Shown here in pieces: positions 1 through 12,030 of a stretch of 64,000 nt of DNA (position 1 is the stretch's first letter; each line of letters opens with the position of its first letter). The notes below the pieces were generated by a model. The model searched no databases. It was not told the DNA's origin and saw only the letters and a list, made by a program, of their open reading frames with translations. Source of the stretch: Gonocerus acuteangulatus (taxonomy: Eukaryota > Arthropoda > Insecta > Hemiptera > Coreidae); NCBI GenBank assembly GCA_946811695.1, contig OX328123.1, positions 45,897,017 through 45,961,016 on the forward strand, in the 5' to 3' direction. The position numbers and the translations under genes are program-made.

Positions 1-894
1 ACCTTTCGCTTCCCAAGATTGTCAACGGTTTTCGAGATACTAACGAAAGTATAAAAGGTTACCAAAACTTTTCTTGTCTGTTAATAAAATATTTTATTCT
101 AACCCTTCCTTTACTCCAAACGTAACCAAAATTTCAACATATTAGTGTTGATAAAATTCGAACTTGCAGAAAATGTTTCAACTGAAGAAATTACAAAAAT
201 AAAAAGCAATAAAAAACCAAGGGAAAGAGACAAAAATTACAAAAAGAACGACAAAAAACCGTTCATAAGAACAAAACAGACGTATTTGAAGTTTTAAGCA
301 CTTATTTCTCCGATTGACATAACCTAATCAAAAATAGTTTTAGAATCATTTTTGTAGAGAATTTAGTAAGCTTTCAAATAGTTTCAATCCACTTACCACG
401 ATTTCCCAACCGTGTTCGAGATATTAATGAAATTATACGAAGTTCCCAAAACTTTTCATGTCTGTTCATAAAATATTTTATTCTAACCCTTCCTTAACTC
501 CAAACGTAACCAAAAGTTTAACATGTTAGTTTTGATGAAATTCAAACATGCAAAAAATGTTTCAACTGAATCCCATGATTCTAAGTACCCAAACCAAAAA
601 CGGTATTCAAAAACTATTTTTCCAATTTTCTCGACAACGGTTAAAGCTATCGCCTTGAAAATGGTTTCATTCGTTTTCCTAGCCCAAGAAGCCTATAAAA
701 CGAGTACTTACAAGCTTATGAACTCAAAAACGTAAGCGTTACGGTTTTTTATGCGCGTATTTCGCCCCAAACGCCATCTTTCAGTGGGCGGATTTTGCTG
801 GTTAACGAACTTGACCTTTCAAATTGGACGACAGATTTTTGTACCAAATTTCATCAAAATCGGACCATTCGTCTTCTACCTAGAGAGCGAACAG

Positions 895-953
<59 letters not shown>

Positions 954-1117
954 TATACATATATATATATATATATACAAATTTGAACCACCGTTATTTT
1001 CGGTTTCTAGGGGTTCTGAAACGCGAAATTTTCTAGTCGGCACTTCCGGATTGTTTCATTGTATCAACCTTATAAGCGGGGTTCCTCCCTATGGGGGAGG
1101 GAGGAACCGCGCTAAAA
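1..1117 (+). mobile_element. R1 dispersed element, copy a (left end outside window)
   Basis: Sequence seen repeatedly in this window. It has AT-rich 'paragraphs' of about 330 bp (1-180 and about 280-600), a block ending in TTCATCAAAATCGG, a (TA)n tract at 897-976, then a tail that ends in a hairpin (stem GGTTCCTCCCT / AGGGAGGAACC) followed by GCGCTAAAA at 1109-1117. Other copies lie at 5776, 8471-14640 (minus), 33850 (minus) and 41225-44297. A 3' hairpin followed by CTAA, together with an internal microsatellite, resembles non-autonomous Helitron/Helentron (INE-like) elements; that class is an inference. The small ORFs here (523-735, 751-1134) have no recognisable domain and I do not call them genes. 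Confidence 0.7.
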
Positions 1118-1650
1118 CCAAGTGCCAAGGCTAAATATAAAATGGAAGCTAGTTCAACAAGTATTTCCAACAGTTAAGTATGTATTGGAAGCTTTAAGTC
1201 GAATGAACTAACTAATGAAACGCTCAAAAAGCCCAATTTTTTTCGAGTGTTTTATTTATTATTTTTTGGATATTTTGTTAGATGTAATGCCACCACCCAG
1301 CAGCCCATTCCAGGACTCAAAATTATATTTAATATTTAAGAATAATAAGTTGTTTAACTACCAACTGTCAATCAGGGTTCATAAAAACTCAGCTTAGATA
1401 TATTTTTTATCGAAAAAAGTGAAATACAAAACTAACTTACATTTTCATTTACTAATTTTATTTCAAAAATGATTTTAAATATATAAATTCTAATGATAAC
1501 AATATTATCTCATTTAGTTTAAAGTTCTATAAATTTTTTCAGTGAATTAAATTTTGGCCTGGTTAATGACATTTTTAGTGATTAATAAATAATTTGAAAT
1601 TGATTCCGGCTAAATTTTGGATAAAATGATACTCGTGTATAAGCACACTT
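1118..1650. other. AT-rich stretch, nothing recognised
   Basis: No conserved coding, RNA gene or repeat shared with the rest of the window was recognised. A 60-codon ORF at 1215-1397 shows no domain. Confidence 0.4.
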
Positions 1651-1894
1651 AATAATCTATAGATATAACGGATCGCTGTCTGTACATGGAAAATAATAGT
1701 ATTGGGGGCCTTTATCAACGCAAGAGTACCCAAAACAATGATTTTTTACAATTTTTGTGTGTTTGTCTGATTATCGGTTTGTCCATGCGCGCTAATCTTA
1801 TATTGTGGTAAGCTTAACTTTAACATTACATAGTGTTTGTTTCATGTCAATCGGTTCATAAATAAAAAAGTTTTGCCAATGTGAAGAATCACGT

Positions 1895-2240
1895 CAAACA
1901 TTTCATCTATCGTTAACACGATAGACACTAGAGTTTTTTGTTTTTTCGTCACAAAACGTGTGATATAGAATTCCCCTAGCAAATGATTGAACGAGTTCGT
2001 TAACCAGCAAAATAGGTTCATCTGGAGGGGGGTTTTACTCTAGACCCAAAGTAGTTATTCGCCCATACCGGCAATTATTGTTGTATTGCAACGAAAATCG
2101 GTATTCGTTGTGGAAATATTAATAGACAAACATTCTGTAAAATTAACTAATCTGGTTCAGAGGGAGGGGGGGGGGGTTACTCTAGACCCAAATTATCAAC
2201 TTTCCGCTATCAGCCGTAATTTATCTATACATATAATAAA
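1895..2240 (-). repeat. R3 repeat fragment with poly-G tandem units
   Basis: Reverse complement of the repeat at 12031-12788. Shared landmarks are CGTTAACACGATAG, AACGAGTTCGTTAACCAGC and units carrying a run of G before TTACTCTAGACCC. Two units are visible (G-runs near 2023 and 2162). A second repeat start near 2226 (ATCTATACATATAATAAAA, then ACGGATCGCTGAATG) also occurs near 1655 and, diverged, near 63430. Confidence 0.55.
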
Positions 2241-3127
2241 ATTCTAACGGATCGCTGAATGTACATTGGATATATATGGGAAAAATAATATTTGGTCATT
2301 ATCAACGCAATACTACCCAAAACAAGGAGTTTTAGAATTTTTGTCTGTACAGGTTGTGTTAGAATGTATGTCTGCATTCTGTCTGACACTCTATACAGAC
2401 TAGGGTTTAACCATCCCTTAGGGGGGATTCTCCTAAGGGAGCTTCACGTTTCAGGGCTCTGTCACGCTTTAGCAATCCTAGCAGCCTGTAAGCTTGATCC
2501 CCGATGACTATACGTCTATACGTGTATAGGGAGGCATTGTGTCTTTTTTTTATATGCCCATACGACGGTGTACGACAGCATCAACCACAAAAATATGTAC
2601 AAGTGCCTAAGGATACTGGGTGTGCCAGGGAAACTTATTAGACTGGTACGGATGACCTTAGAGACAACTAGATGCAGGGTGAAAGCTGGTCAGAAATGTT
2701 CTGCCGCATTTGATGTTAGAAGAGGCTAGACCTGGGCACTACTGGAATAATTTATTCCTTAAATAAATAAAATGGTTATTCATGAAATAATTAATTACGG
2801 AATAATGTAAATTCTTTAAATGTTATTTCAAAGTTAAATAAAACAATCTTCATCAAATAACTAGATGTATTTATTCCTTGAATAATTATTTGAAAATTTG
2901 ATAATTCTTTGAAATAAATCAACATAATTCTAAAAGCTTTATTTCTGAAATAACTATTTGATAAATGATATTTCAGTATTTTTTATTCATGAAATAAATT
3001 ATTTCACTCAGATAATTATTCCCGAAATAACTTCATCATGAAATAACGTTTGTAATGGATGAGAATAATGCGAATGGTTAATACTACCATCAAAACACGA
3101 GTTAAGGAGAAAATCCTTTTAACATTA

Positions 3128-3497
3128 TTATTGGGGTCTCCCCCCTTGGTCTAGTGGTTAAAGCCTTAGATTCTCATGCAGGAGATGGTGGATCGATTTC
3201 CGCCGGCAGGAATTTTCTCATCTAACGGCTCGTTGAGAAAATTCCTCGCTGGAGTTTGGATGTTGGCGATAATGGCCCTGATGTCAACATGTCATAATGG
3301 TGTCTATTACAACACATTTGCGGTCCATCACTACACATTTTTTACCACCACAGTGTACTACATGAGCGGCACACTTCATCAATCAATCAAACTTAATTAA
3401 TAATAAAATCCTCTAAATACATGTTTTCCTGTGAAGCCTCATTGAGCTGTGTTGGCGATAATGGCCCTGATGTCGATGGGTCGTAGAAAAAAAAGAA
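3128..3497 (+). mobile_element. SINE-A copy, tRNA-derived head
   Basis: The head is GGGTCTCCCCCCTTGGTCTA then GTGGTTAAAG (box A-like), followed by GGTGGATCGATTTCC (box B-like). The body matches the minus-strand copies at 10533-10719 and 34484-34672. The word TGTTGGCGATAATGGCCCTG occurs at about 3260 and again at about 3451, flanking an extra block of about 190 bp. That block is also present inverted at 5388-5475. Confidence 0.7.
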
Positions 3498-3632
3498 GCG
3501 GTGCTAACGTGTTAGTCTTCATTTTTTTTTTTTTTTTTTTTTTTTTTTTCTACGACCCATCGACATCAGGGCCATTATCGCCAACACAGCTCAATGAGGC
3601 TTCACAGGAAAACATGTATTTAGAGGATTTTT
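3405..3632. repeat. Inverted repeat of SINE tail (about 92-bp arms)
   Basis: Arms 3405-3497 and 3541-3632 are reverse complements, from AAATCCTCTAAATAC inward to GATGGGTCGTAGAAAAAAAA. They are separated by about 43 bp that includes a T-run. It is a snap-back duplication of a SINE 3' end including its poly(A). Confidence 0.85.
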
Positions 3633-4859
3633 TTGTATAAATTAAGAAATCAGAATATATTGTTCCATCAAATAATCATTTCGGGAATAAATATATCATT
3701 AATCATGAGATCATTTAATCCTTGAAATAATTATTTCCGAAATAATATTTAAAAAAATTATAAAATAAATTATTTCTGAAATAATCTGTTAAGGTTGTTT
3801 CATGATTTATTCCGAAAATATTATTTCAAATAAATTATGCACAGGTCTAGAAGAGGCCTTAGACAGGGTGATCCACTCTCCACTTTACTCTTCAACCTTG
3901 TCCTTGAGTATGCCATTAGGAAAATTAGGTCAAACCCCGGCGGAACTATTTACAATAGGCTGACCCAACATCACGCCTATGCGGATGATGTCGTTATATC
4001 AGGCAGAACATTCGCAGCTGTAGCCGGGGCTCTGGAAGAATTCCTGCGTGCTTCAAGAGAACTCGGACTGGAGGTAATTGTGGAGAAGACGGTCTATATG
4101 AGGTCAGCAACGTCAGAAGAAGCCCGTGAAGAAGTTGTCGTCTTTGGAGAATACTCTTTTGCAAGATCCAAAGAATTCAAATATCTTAGTAGCAAGCTGA
4201 CAGAAAATAAGAAAATAACAGCTGATATAAGGGCGAGGATTGCTGCTGGAAACAGATGTTTGTTTGGACTGCAGAGACTACTCAAGTATAAAAGGTTGTT
4301 CCACTTGTACATAGAAGTATTCTGAGACCCACATTCACCTATGGCAGCGAGGCATGGACCCTAACCTCAGAGTCTATGCGTATTCCCAGAGTTTGGGAGA
4401 GAAAGGTTCTGCGGCGGATTTATGGGCCTCTGAAGATCGGTGAGCAGTGGAGGATCAGGAGCAACCAAGATCTGCGGGATCTTTATGTAGAGCCGGACAT
4501 AGTGGCACACATAAAGACTGGGCGGCTGCGATGGCTTGGCCATGTGGAAAGGATGGGACCTACACGACTCCCCCGAAAACTCCTGTACGGCAAGCCTGGA
4601 GGAGGACGGAGGCGAGGGAAGCCCCGTCTTCGCTGGCTGGACCTGAAGGATCTGGGGATCAGCCGTTGGAGGAGATTCGCTGCCGACCGGGGGGAATGGA
4701 TGAAGCTGCTAGCAGAGGCCATAGTCCTTCATGGACTTTAGCGCCCACCAGTAGGTAAGTACGACGGTATTCATTATCCAAAATAAACCGAAAGATATAT
4801 CCAAAAATACTGCCCTAATTCAATATCCACGCGGACAAAGTCGCGGGTGCAGCTAGTTA

Positions 4860-5290
4860 GTTTTTTTTTTTTTTATATAATTGTAAAAATACAATCTCTA
4901 AGGAATTATTTTACTATTTGAACACAATAACTTTAACTTTTATCAGAAGACTGGAAATTTTACGGTTGACGTCTTTTATTTATTTCATTTTTCCCTAACA
5001 CTTCCTCGTCAAAAATGAATCCTTTAGAAACTTTTTCATTTGACGGAATAGAACAAACTGAAACAAAGTCAAATCAGCCGCGCGGAGTGAATCGGTTGGT
5101 GAGGAAGCTCTCTTCTCCCTTTTCAATTAAAAGTTTCAATTCAAAGCGGGTTTTGCAGGCTCATTGCCACGGCAAAGCAATCAGACATCAGTTAATAACA
5201 AGTTAGCCTTTTTTTCAACTCCGTGACTTTATGTAAGAAATACATACGTAATAAATATTTTCTGATTGTATACAAAGAAATAAGCTAAAA
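4860..5290. other. No recognised gene
   Basis: AT-rich spacer after the LINE tail. A 63-codon ORF at 5015-5206 (starts MNPLETFSFDGIEQ) has no domain that I recognise. Confidence 0.35.
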
Positions 5291-5387
5291 TGGATATTAA
5301 GACACTAATAATGTAGACCCATAGGAGAAGATATGGATTCCTAAGTGGTAGTGAGTAACCAACTCGGGGTATTAGGGAATTCCTAGT

Positions 5388-5475
5388 GAGGCAAGTGTGC
5401 CGCTCATGTAGTACACTGTGGTGGTAAAAAATGTGTAGTGATGGACCGTAAATGTGTTGTAATAGACACCAGGAG
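5388..5475 (-). repeat. Fragment shared with SINE-A interior
   Basis: Reverse complement of 3298-3384 (landmarks GCCGCTCATGTAGTACAC and GTGTTGTAATAGACACC). Probably part of a larger repeat covering about 5290-5570. Confidence 0.65.
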
Positions 5476-5652
5476 GGTATTGGGTCCTCACGTTGAATTA
5501 GTGGATTCCTAGAGAATACTTGTGGGCCAAAAGTGGATAGAAGGACACTAAGGGGTAGTGTTACGAAGTAGGTTAGAATTTATGTTGAGGCAGGTTGCCT
5601 TTCTCAATGACAAGCTCGTTAAAAAATAGTCTCCTTTTAACATGGATGTTCA

Positions 5653-5755
5653 AAAGTCCGTCTCGCAGGACTGCATCATCTTAGCGCGGTTCCGTTCATA
5701 TCCCTAGTCTAATTTGGAAAGATTAAAATAGAAGCAGTTATTATTTTGGTTCAGC
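5653..5755 (-). repeat. R2 terminal repeat, copy 1
   Basis: AAAAGTCCGTCTCGCAGGAC, then a version of CATCATCTTAGCGCGGTTCC and a diverged CCCTAGTGTCA. Other R2 ends lie at 18041, 22673, 24470, 27849, 29381, 33765, 37905, 40442, 40970 and 53126. It directly abuts a 5'-truncated R1 copy. Confidence 0.7.
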
Positions 5756-5775
5756 CAGTCTTTTTTCATTCCAGC

Positions 5776-6267
<492 letters not shown>

Positions 6268-6946
6268 AAGTAGAAACCAGCCATTTTCTAGTGCTAACGC
6301 CCATTGGGATCGATGCGGTATACAGATAAAATGAAATATTTCATAATTACATTAAGCAGTCGAATTATTACATTCATTAAATAACGTTACAAGGAGATGG
6401 CAATTGATCTGACGAACTGTCCATAGAATGACTTCTCGAGAGAGGTATGAACTTAATTAACTAAACCCGAAGGTAAGAAGTTACCTATCGTCTGTAGTAA
6501 TAACTGGATAATAAATGCTTTTAATAGGATTAAAATGTTGATAAAGAAAATATACTATTAAATATTTAATAGTTGCAAGAAGATAGAAAATACCTTGTTT
6601 CGTGGAGAAAACATTTCTAAGGAACACGTTAACTAAGGTTTTACCAATAAGACAAAATTTCGCTCCCGAATAGAGAAAATGTATGCGAACTGTACACTCA
6701 CTTATCCATCAATTGATCATGAGAATGATTTCAACTAAAATTTGTGCAATGAGGTTCTGATAGTGTATTAAGTAGGAAAGGATTTCCGACTTGAAGTGCG
6801 TTATTTTATGTCGGATTTGATTGGGATAGGCTATTATTATGTTAGCTCGATTCGAGGTTTTCGAGCGAAAGTGAAACGTAACAATGTTAAGAGAACTCAA
6901 ATACATTAAATACGAAATTTACTATCTTTCTGTTCTATAGATTGCT
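6268..6946. other. No recognised gene
   Basis: Unique-looking AT-rich sequence. The 65-codon minus-strand ORF at 6709-6906 has no recognisable domain. Confidence 0.35.
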
Positions 6947-7555
6947 CGGGTCTGTTTGCGAAGACCACACCCAGTTACTTTGAGGTATCTATCGTGAATT
7001 TAAACAGTGATTTTGGTACTTACTGTTTAGCTTACAGGTTATCTATTTTATAGTAATGAAAAGTATTTAAAATCACTGCTACTAAAAGTAACTTTTTTTT
7101 CCTACTATATTTATAAAAAATAGTTGCTAACTAACCGTTAGATAACATGTATTTGTACGTAATACTTATAGGCTTGTAAAGCATAAATGAAAATAAGAAT
7201 ATATTTCAGCAAGCAATATTTATTAATAAAAAGGTTAATATTATGAAAATTGTGAAGTTTAGGGGCCTCCTCGCCGATATAATATATTTATGTTTTATAT
7301 TTATTTCGCATTACGGGGATACATGCTATACGTTTTCTCTCGCTACACTCATTCAAGAAGATATCAACACTTTAGTCAAACCAACTCGCTAAAATAATTC
7401 GAACTCTATTAATTTTTGCGAGTTGAATTGACTAGAGTGTTGAATAGACTTCCCCATAGGAATAGCTAATGAGTTATGAGCAAGCGCTGAATCACTGTTA
7501 TAATCACTACAGATACTTCACAAGTAACTGGATGTGGTCTTAGCAAACAGACCCG
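6947..7555. mobile_element. M2 MITE, copy 1
   Basis: About 609 bp bounded by inverted repeats: CGGGTCTGTTTGCGAAGACC at the left, and its complement ending CAAACAGACCCG with GGATGTGGTCTTAGC just inside. The same family lies at 38602-39246 with shared interior words (CAAGAAGATATCAA, CTCGCTAAAAT). No coding capacity, so it is a non-autonomous DNA element. I could not define the target duplication at this copy. Confidence 0.75.
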
Positions 7556-8470
7556 ATTTCTCGATGTATAAATCGCATAGGTTTGTCCGAATGTAAAAAA
7601 TGTTTGTATTCCTCGGCACAGTCCTTTGCATAGTCATTAAATCCCAATGAACTTCTTACATCTTTCAACTAGCAAAATGTAAATGATTTGTTCACTCCCG
7701 TAATACCCGCTCTCGTCCTTACAATCTTCATATTTCTTCCAGTGGTACTGAATTGAACCTTCATTAATCGACAATATGTTTATAAACTTGGAATATTCCA
7801 CATATTTTATATGTACTCACTGTATATAATTACTTTGAGACGTTGAGCATAAATTTCAACGTAAATGGCCAAGATAATTAATCTAAGAAGAAGAGCGAGG
7901 ATAAAAGGGTATAGAAGAGGCTGGATAAACGTCAATGAAAAAGAGAATTACCCTGCCTCTTTAACAATTAACTGAAATCAACAGGTGTACATCCTCTAGA
8001 AGCTTCCACCGCCTCTAGCTACACGGGGGTTTTTACTTCACTGTATATTACATGAAATCCTATTCTCAGGGCTCTTACTACTTACATAGAATCATGCATA
8101 ATTACTCAAGAGGTAAAAGCTTCAAAATGATTTAAATATAAAATCAGAACAACGGAGGCTATTTGTGTGATTCTTTCCTACATATAAAGAGAATACTCAC
8201 TAGTCATAGACCCCAAAAACCGGTTCTACAAATCTGCCGCAATGTTAGTAAACAAGTGGATGCCTACTCACATCCACTTGTCTACTATCATTGCAAGATA
8301 TTGATGCAATCTGGCACGAGCAGACTTCTCTTATCGGAACAATTTCCTTGGAATTTGCAAGAAACGAGTTCACCTCTGAGGTGGTCCTATTGAAACTTAC
8401 TTTTAACTCGGTTTGATAAACTGTTATAACCTTTTTAGGTTCACATTCTACGTACCACGTTTTGTCAACG
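7556..8470. other. No recognised gene; small hairpin at 8252-8281
   Basis: The 76-codon ORF at 8163-8393 is unrecognised. It contains an 11-bp stem (ACAAGTGGATG / CATCCACTTGT) with an 8-nt loop. Nothing else stands out. Confidence 0.35.
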
Positions 8471-8612
8471 TTTTAGCGCGGTTCCTCCCTCCCCCATAGG
8501 AAGGTACCCCGCTTATAAGGTTGATCTCATGAAACAATCCGGAAGTGTCGACTAGAAAATTTCGCGTTTCAGAACCCCTAGAAACCGAAAATAACGGTGG
8601 TTAAAATTTGTG

Positions 8613-8645
<33 letters not shown>

Positions 8646-8708
8646 CGTAGTAAGGTCCAAAAGTTTCCGGCCTGGGATAGAAGGAAAGGTGAAAGAAAAA
8701 AACTGGTT

Positions 8709-9840
8709 TTACTGTTTTTCAATATATACTCCTCTAAGTTCAACACACTTAATACAACTCTTTGGCAACATTTCTATACCCTGAAAAAAATAATTTTCTT
8801 CTTTGTTAAAAAAATGTTCTTCCACTGCTGCTTGGAGCTCTTCGTCGGTGTCTCCGTGGAAGGCGATTTAACACCGACGAAGAGCTCCAAGCAGCAGTGG
8901 AAGAAAATTTTTTTAACAAAGAAGAAAATTATTTTTTTCATGGTATAGAAATGTTGCCAAATCATGGCAAAAGGTAGAAATCGCTAGGGTCCAAGTCTGG
9001 GCTGTAGGGGGGTGGATGAGAGATTTCTTGGAATCCACAGTCCTTCACAGCGGACTTGGAAATCAATGCTGTGTGGACAGAGGCATTGTCGTGAAGGAGG
9101 CGGACACCTCTGCTTAACTTCCCTCGCCTCTTCTCTTTAATGGCGTCTCGTAACCGGTGAAGTAGGGCTGCATATTACTCACCATTCATTGTGTATTCCT
9201 TTCTTTAAAATCTATCAGTAGTATTCCTTTACAGTCCCAAAAAATTGTGGCCATTACCTTTTTTGTTGACTGCGTGACTTTTGCCTTTAAAGGAGGCGCT
9301 TCTCCTGGTCTTCTCCATTCCATGGACTCTCTTTTGCTGAGTGGGTCATAATATAGAAACATTGTCTCATCCCCAGTTACAATCGAGTCCAAAAAATTCC
9401 TTGGGTCGGCATTATACTCGCGTAAAAATTCATTGCAGCAGTGAAATCGTTCCTGTTTTTGAGCAGCTGAAAGAATTTTTGGAACCCATCTTGCACTAAC
9501 CTTGTTCACATGCAAATGTTCTTTGATGCTCCTCAAAACACTAGTTTTTGAAAGCCCTAACCTCGCAGCTATTTCCTTGGTTTTTAGTCGCCGGTCAGAC
9601 AGCAATTTAGATTCCACATTGGATTGTTTCAGAAGTGACAGCTTCCAATGGGCGACCGGGACGTGGGTCATCTTCTAGACTTTCTCTCCCTACCTTAAAT
9701 AATTTTGCCCATTCTTTCACTGTGGAATACGAGGGGGAGGACTGCCCATATACACAATCCAAGCTCTCTTTAATTTACGCAGGAGTAAGACCCTCTTTAC
9801 AAAAGAATTTAATTACCGCAGGGTACTCGAGTTTGAACAT
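8709..9840 (-). pseudogene. Mariner transposase, inactivated
   Basis: Read on the minus strand. It starts MFKLEYPAVIKFFCKEGLTP, has an in-frame stop within the first HTH (before IKESLDCVYG), then SYSTVKEWAKLFKVGRE and DDPRPGRP. A frameshift near 9620 leads into the second HTH (RRLKTKEIAARLGLSKTSVL). First catalytic aspartate: VTGDETMF. After another frameshift near 9190 come LLHDNASVHTA (second aspartate) and YSPDLDPSDFY (third), which fits the DD34D pattern of mariner. The C-terminus (DTDEELQAAVEEHFFNKEE to EKQ, stop at 8709) follows an internal inverted duplication that breaks the frame. Certainly non-functional; the family is secure. Confidence 0.93.
8761..8961. repeat. Inverted duplication inside mariner C-terminal coding
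   Basis: Arms 8761-8851 and 8871-8961 are reverse complements with few mismatches around a 19-bp loop. Both encode TDEELQAAVEE-type sequence, one on each strand. The duplication replaces the stretch expected between SDFY and the C-terminal helices. Confidence 0.9.
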
Positions 9841-10007
9841 TGTAAAAATGGGGAGTCTCCTTCAAGGCTGGACACTGACTCAGAAGACTGAGGAAGTGCG
9901 GGCGATGGGTATGGAGTGAGCAGGCATGGGACCTGCATAGGCGTGCAGGTCCCGGCACGTTTGAAGGAGGGGAAGCAGGACAGGCCGGAAACTTATGGTC
10001 CTTACCT

Positions 10008-10066
<59 letters not shown>

Positions 10067-10532
10067 TTGTCTGTTCGCTCATTTCTGGCTTCCCTAATGG
10101 TCCGATTGTGATGAAATTTGGTACAAAAATCCGTCGTCCAATTTAAAGCTCGTTAACCAGCAGAATCCGCCCACTGGAAGATGGCGTTTGGGGCGAAATT
10201 CGAGAGAAAAAATCGTAACGCTTCCGTTTTTGAGTTCATAAGCTTGTAAGTACTTGTTTTATATGCTTCTTGGGCTAGGAAAAGGAATGAAACCATTTTC
10301 AAGGCGATAGCTTTAACCGTTTTCGAGAAAATTGGAAAAATAGTTTTTGAATACTGTTTTTGGTTTGGGTACTTAGAATCATGGGATTCAGTTGAAACAT
10401 TTTCTGCATGTTCTACTTTCATAAAAACTAATATGTTGAAATTGTTGTTACGTTTGGAGTTTAGGAAGGGTTAGAATAAAATATTTTATTAACAGACATA
10501 AAAAGTTTTGGTAACTTTGTATACTTTCCTTA

Positions 10533-10719
10533 ATTTTTTTTTTTTTTTTTTTTTACGGCGCATCTGCATCTAGGTCATTAGCGCCGACATCCAGGGTGCA
10601 GCGAGGAATTTTACCAGCGAGCCGTGGGATGATAAAATTCCTGCCGGAGGTTGGGAATCGAACCCACCCTCTCCCGCTTATGAATCCAAGGCGCTAGCCA
10701 TTAGACCACGGGAGACCCC
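10533..10719 (-). mobile_element. SINE-A copy, minus strand, with target duplication
   Basis: On the minus strand: GGGGTCTCCCGTGGTCTAAT (tRNA-like head, box A), GGTTCGATTCCCAACC (box B region), the core GCGCTAATGACCTAGATGC, then a poly(A) tail (T-run at 10534-10554). CTTTCCTTAA flanks both sides (about 10524-10533 and 10721-10730), a plausible 10-bp target duplication. Confidence 0.88.
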
Positions 10720-12030
10720 ACTTTCCTTAATATCTCGAAAAAGGTTGAGAATCTTGGGAAACGGAAGATGACCATTAGAAAGCTCACTAAACGCTCTACA
10801 AAAATGGTTCTGATGAAAGTTTTGATTAGGCGATGTCAATCGGAGAAATAAGTGCTTAAAACTTTAAAGTAATTGATTTCGCTTATTCGAACTATTTTTT
10901 TGTCCGAAGACAAGGTATAGTTGGGATTCGGCTAGGAGAAAAACGTCAGACTTTCAGGAAGAGATCTGTATTTGGACGATTCGGCTGCACATTGGCCGCC
11001 TTCTTCAGCTAAAAAATACAACTTATAAGTAAAAAAATAAATGTGCAACTTGTAAGTAAAAAACAGGCAGAAATGAGTGTAGTATATACATAAAGACAAT
11101 AAATTTTAACTAATCTTATTTTTAAACAATGAAAATACGGTAGTTGGAAAGTAAACAGCATGTAGAAAGTAGTAAGTAAACAGTACAAAAAACTAATCAG
11201 TACAAAAAAGGAACATTTTTCATATAGTGAGAAAAAACAATCTATTCTATAAGTGAATACAATTTATAGTAATTAATATATAGATACGTACCACTAGAGA
11301 ATGCCTAGGGGGGAGGGAGGAAGACCTCGGGAACAACTTAGGTAACCATGGTTGAATGTATGAGGGACAGCAACAACACAGGGGGTTTTTATAGTTTTGA
11401 CTGGGGGAGGGGTGGGGAAGCGGTATGTCGGTGAAGATGAAAGAAGTGCAATTGCTAGGTTGTGAAAGCTGGTTGTAAAGGTGTTAAGAGTTTTGGGACA
11501 CACAAGTAGAAAAATTGTCTGGAGCCTGGGAACAAAGATAAATAAGTCCGTCACGCAGGAGCTGCATAACTAAGTACTTTCCTCAGAATTTGGGTAGTGT
11601 AGACTGCTTTCCAGAACATTTTGCTTAAAATATCCTACAAAAATAAAATAAAAACATGAATAGTTCTCTTTTAAATTTGTAATGAGTAACTGATCAATTA
11701 TTAATTTGCTTCCAGAGTTATGTTTACACATGGTACCTATTACACTACGTAATAAATACAAAAAACCTCATATTATCGTATTTTGATCTAACTCAGGAAC
11801 AGGATACAGTCACTCTAGTTGTAGAAAGCGCTCCTTGCGGCCGCTTTGTGAACCTAGGTCTGGCGGGCTTTTCTATTGAAATATATTACAAATTAATCCC
11901 CCGCTTTCCGATTGACCGATTCAGCTCATTTTTACAACACTTCTTTCTCATGAGTTACCCACGACGTTTACCGCGTTTCGTTACAATAAAGCAGAAATTA
12001 CGACCGGTATGAGTATATTAGGAATTTGGG

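Larger units (their letters stand above)
2727..3849. mobile_element. hAT-type non-autonomous element (MITE) inside the LINE
   Basis: Terminal inverted repeats TAGACCTGGGCAC (2727) and GTGCACAGGTCTA allowing mismatch (ends 3849). A perfect 8-bp target duplication, GAAGAGGC, lies at 2719-2726 and 3850-3857. The 8-bp duplication and the TIR form are typical of hAT. The interior is rich in near-palindromic words such as GGAATAATTATTCC and has no transposase. A SINE and an inverted repeat are nested in it. Confidence 0.88.
2566..4741 (+). pseudogene. Non-LTR retrotransposon reverse transcriptase, interrupted
   Basis: The first exon-like piece, 2566-2726, reads VYDSINHKNMYKCLRILGVP and ends FDVRRG. 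The frame resumes at 3850 with RRGLRQGDPLSTLLFNLVLE (RT motif with QGDPLS) and reaches the catalytic AYADDVVI near residue 45 of the second piece. A frameshift near 4310 leads to RPTFTYGSEAWTL, ERKVLRRIYGP and the LINE C-terminal signature RLRWLGHVERM, ending HGL at 4741. The tail continues to a CAGCTAGTTAG plus T-run end near 4870. The clade was not determined; this C-terminus is widespread in arthropod 'endonuclease-reverse transcriptase' LINEs. No endonuclease domain is visible upstream, so the copy is 5' truncated. It is split by the hAT-type MITE at 2727-3849. Confidence 0.9.
8645..10010 (-). mobile_element. Mariner (Tc1/mariner, DD34D-type) element
   Basis: About 1366 bp, near full length for mariner. 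Terminal inverted repeats of about 30 bp share TAAGGNCCANAAGTTTCCGG with CCTG following (8645-8674 and 9981-10010). It is inserted in a (TA)n tract, consistent with TA target choice. It encodes a broken transposase on the minus strand. Confidence 0.9.
8471..10900 (-). mobile_element. R1 copy c, split by mariner and SINE
   Basis: Minus-strand R1. The 3' hairpin end is at 8471-8520, the tail runs to the (TA)n at 8613-8644, the copy resumes at 10011 with (TA)n and TTTGTCTGTTCGCTCATT, then the 5' paragraphs run to about 10900. R1 sequence resumes again at 14111 after the Penelope insertion. In its (TA)n tract sits a mariner (8645-10010), and a SINE sits at 10533-10719. Confidence 0.8.

Noticed and set aside
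897..976. ORFs encoding long YIYIYI peptides (also 6020, 8610, 42890, 44090, 60306 and others)
   Set aside because: They are translations of (TA)n microsatellites and vary with repeat length.
8610..8948. Plus-strand 112-residue ORF
   Set aside because: It runs through a microsatellite and the inverted duplication in mariner; no independent gene signal.
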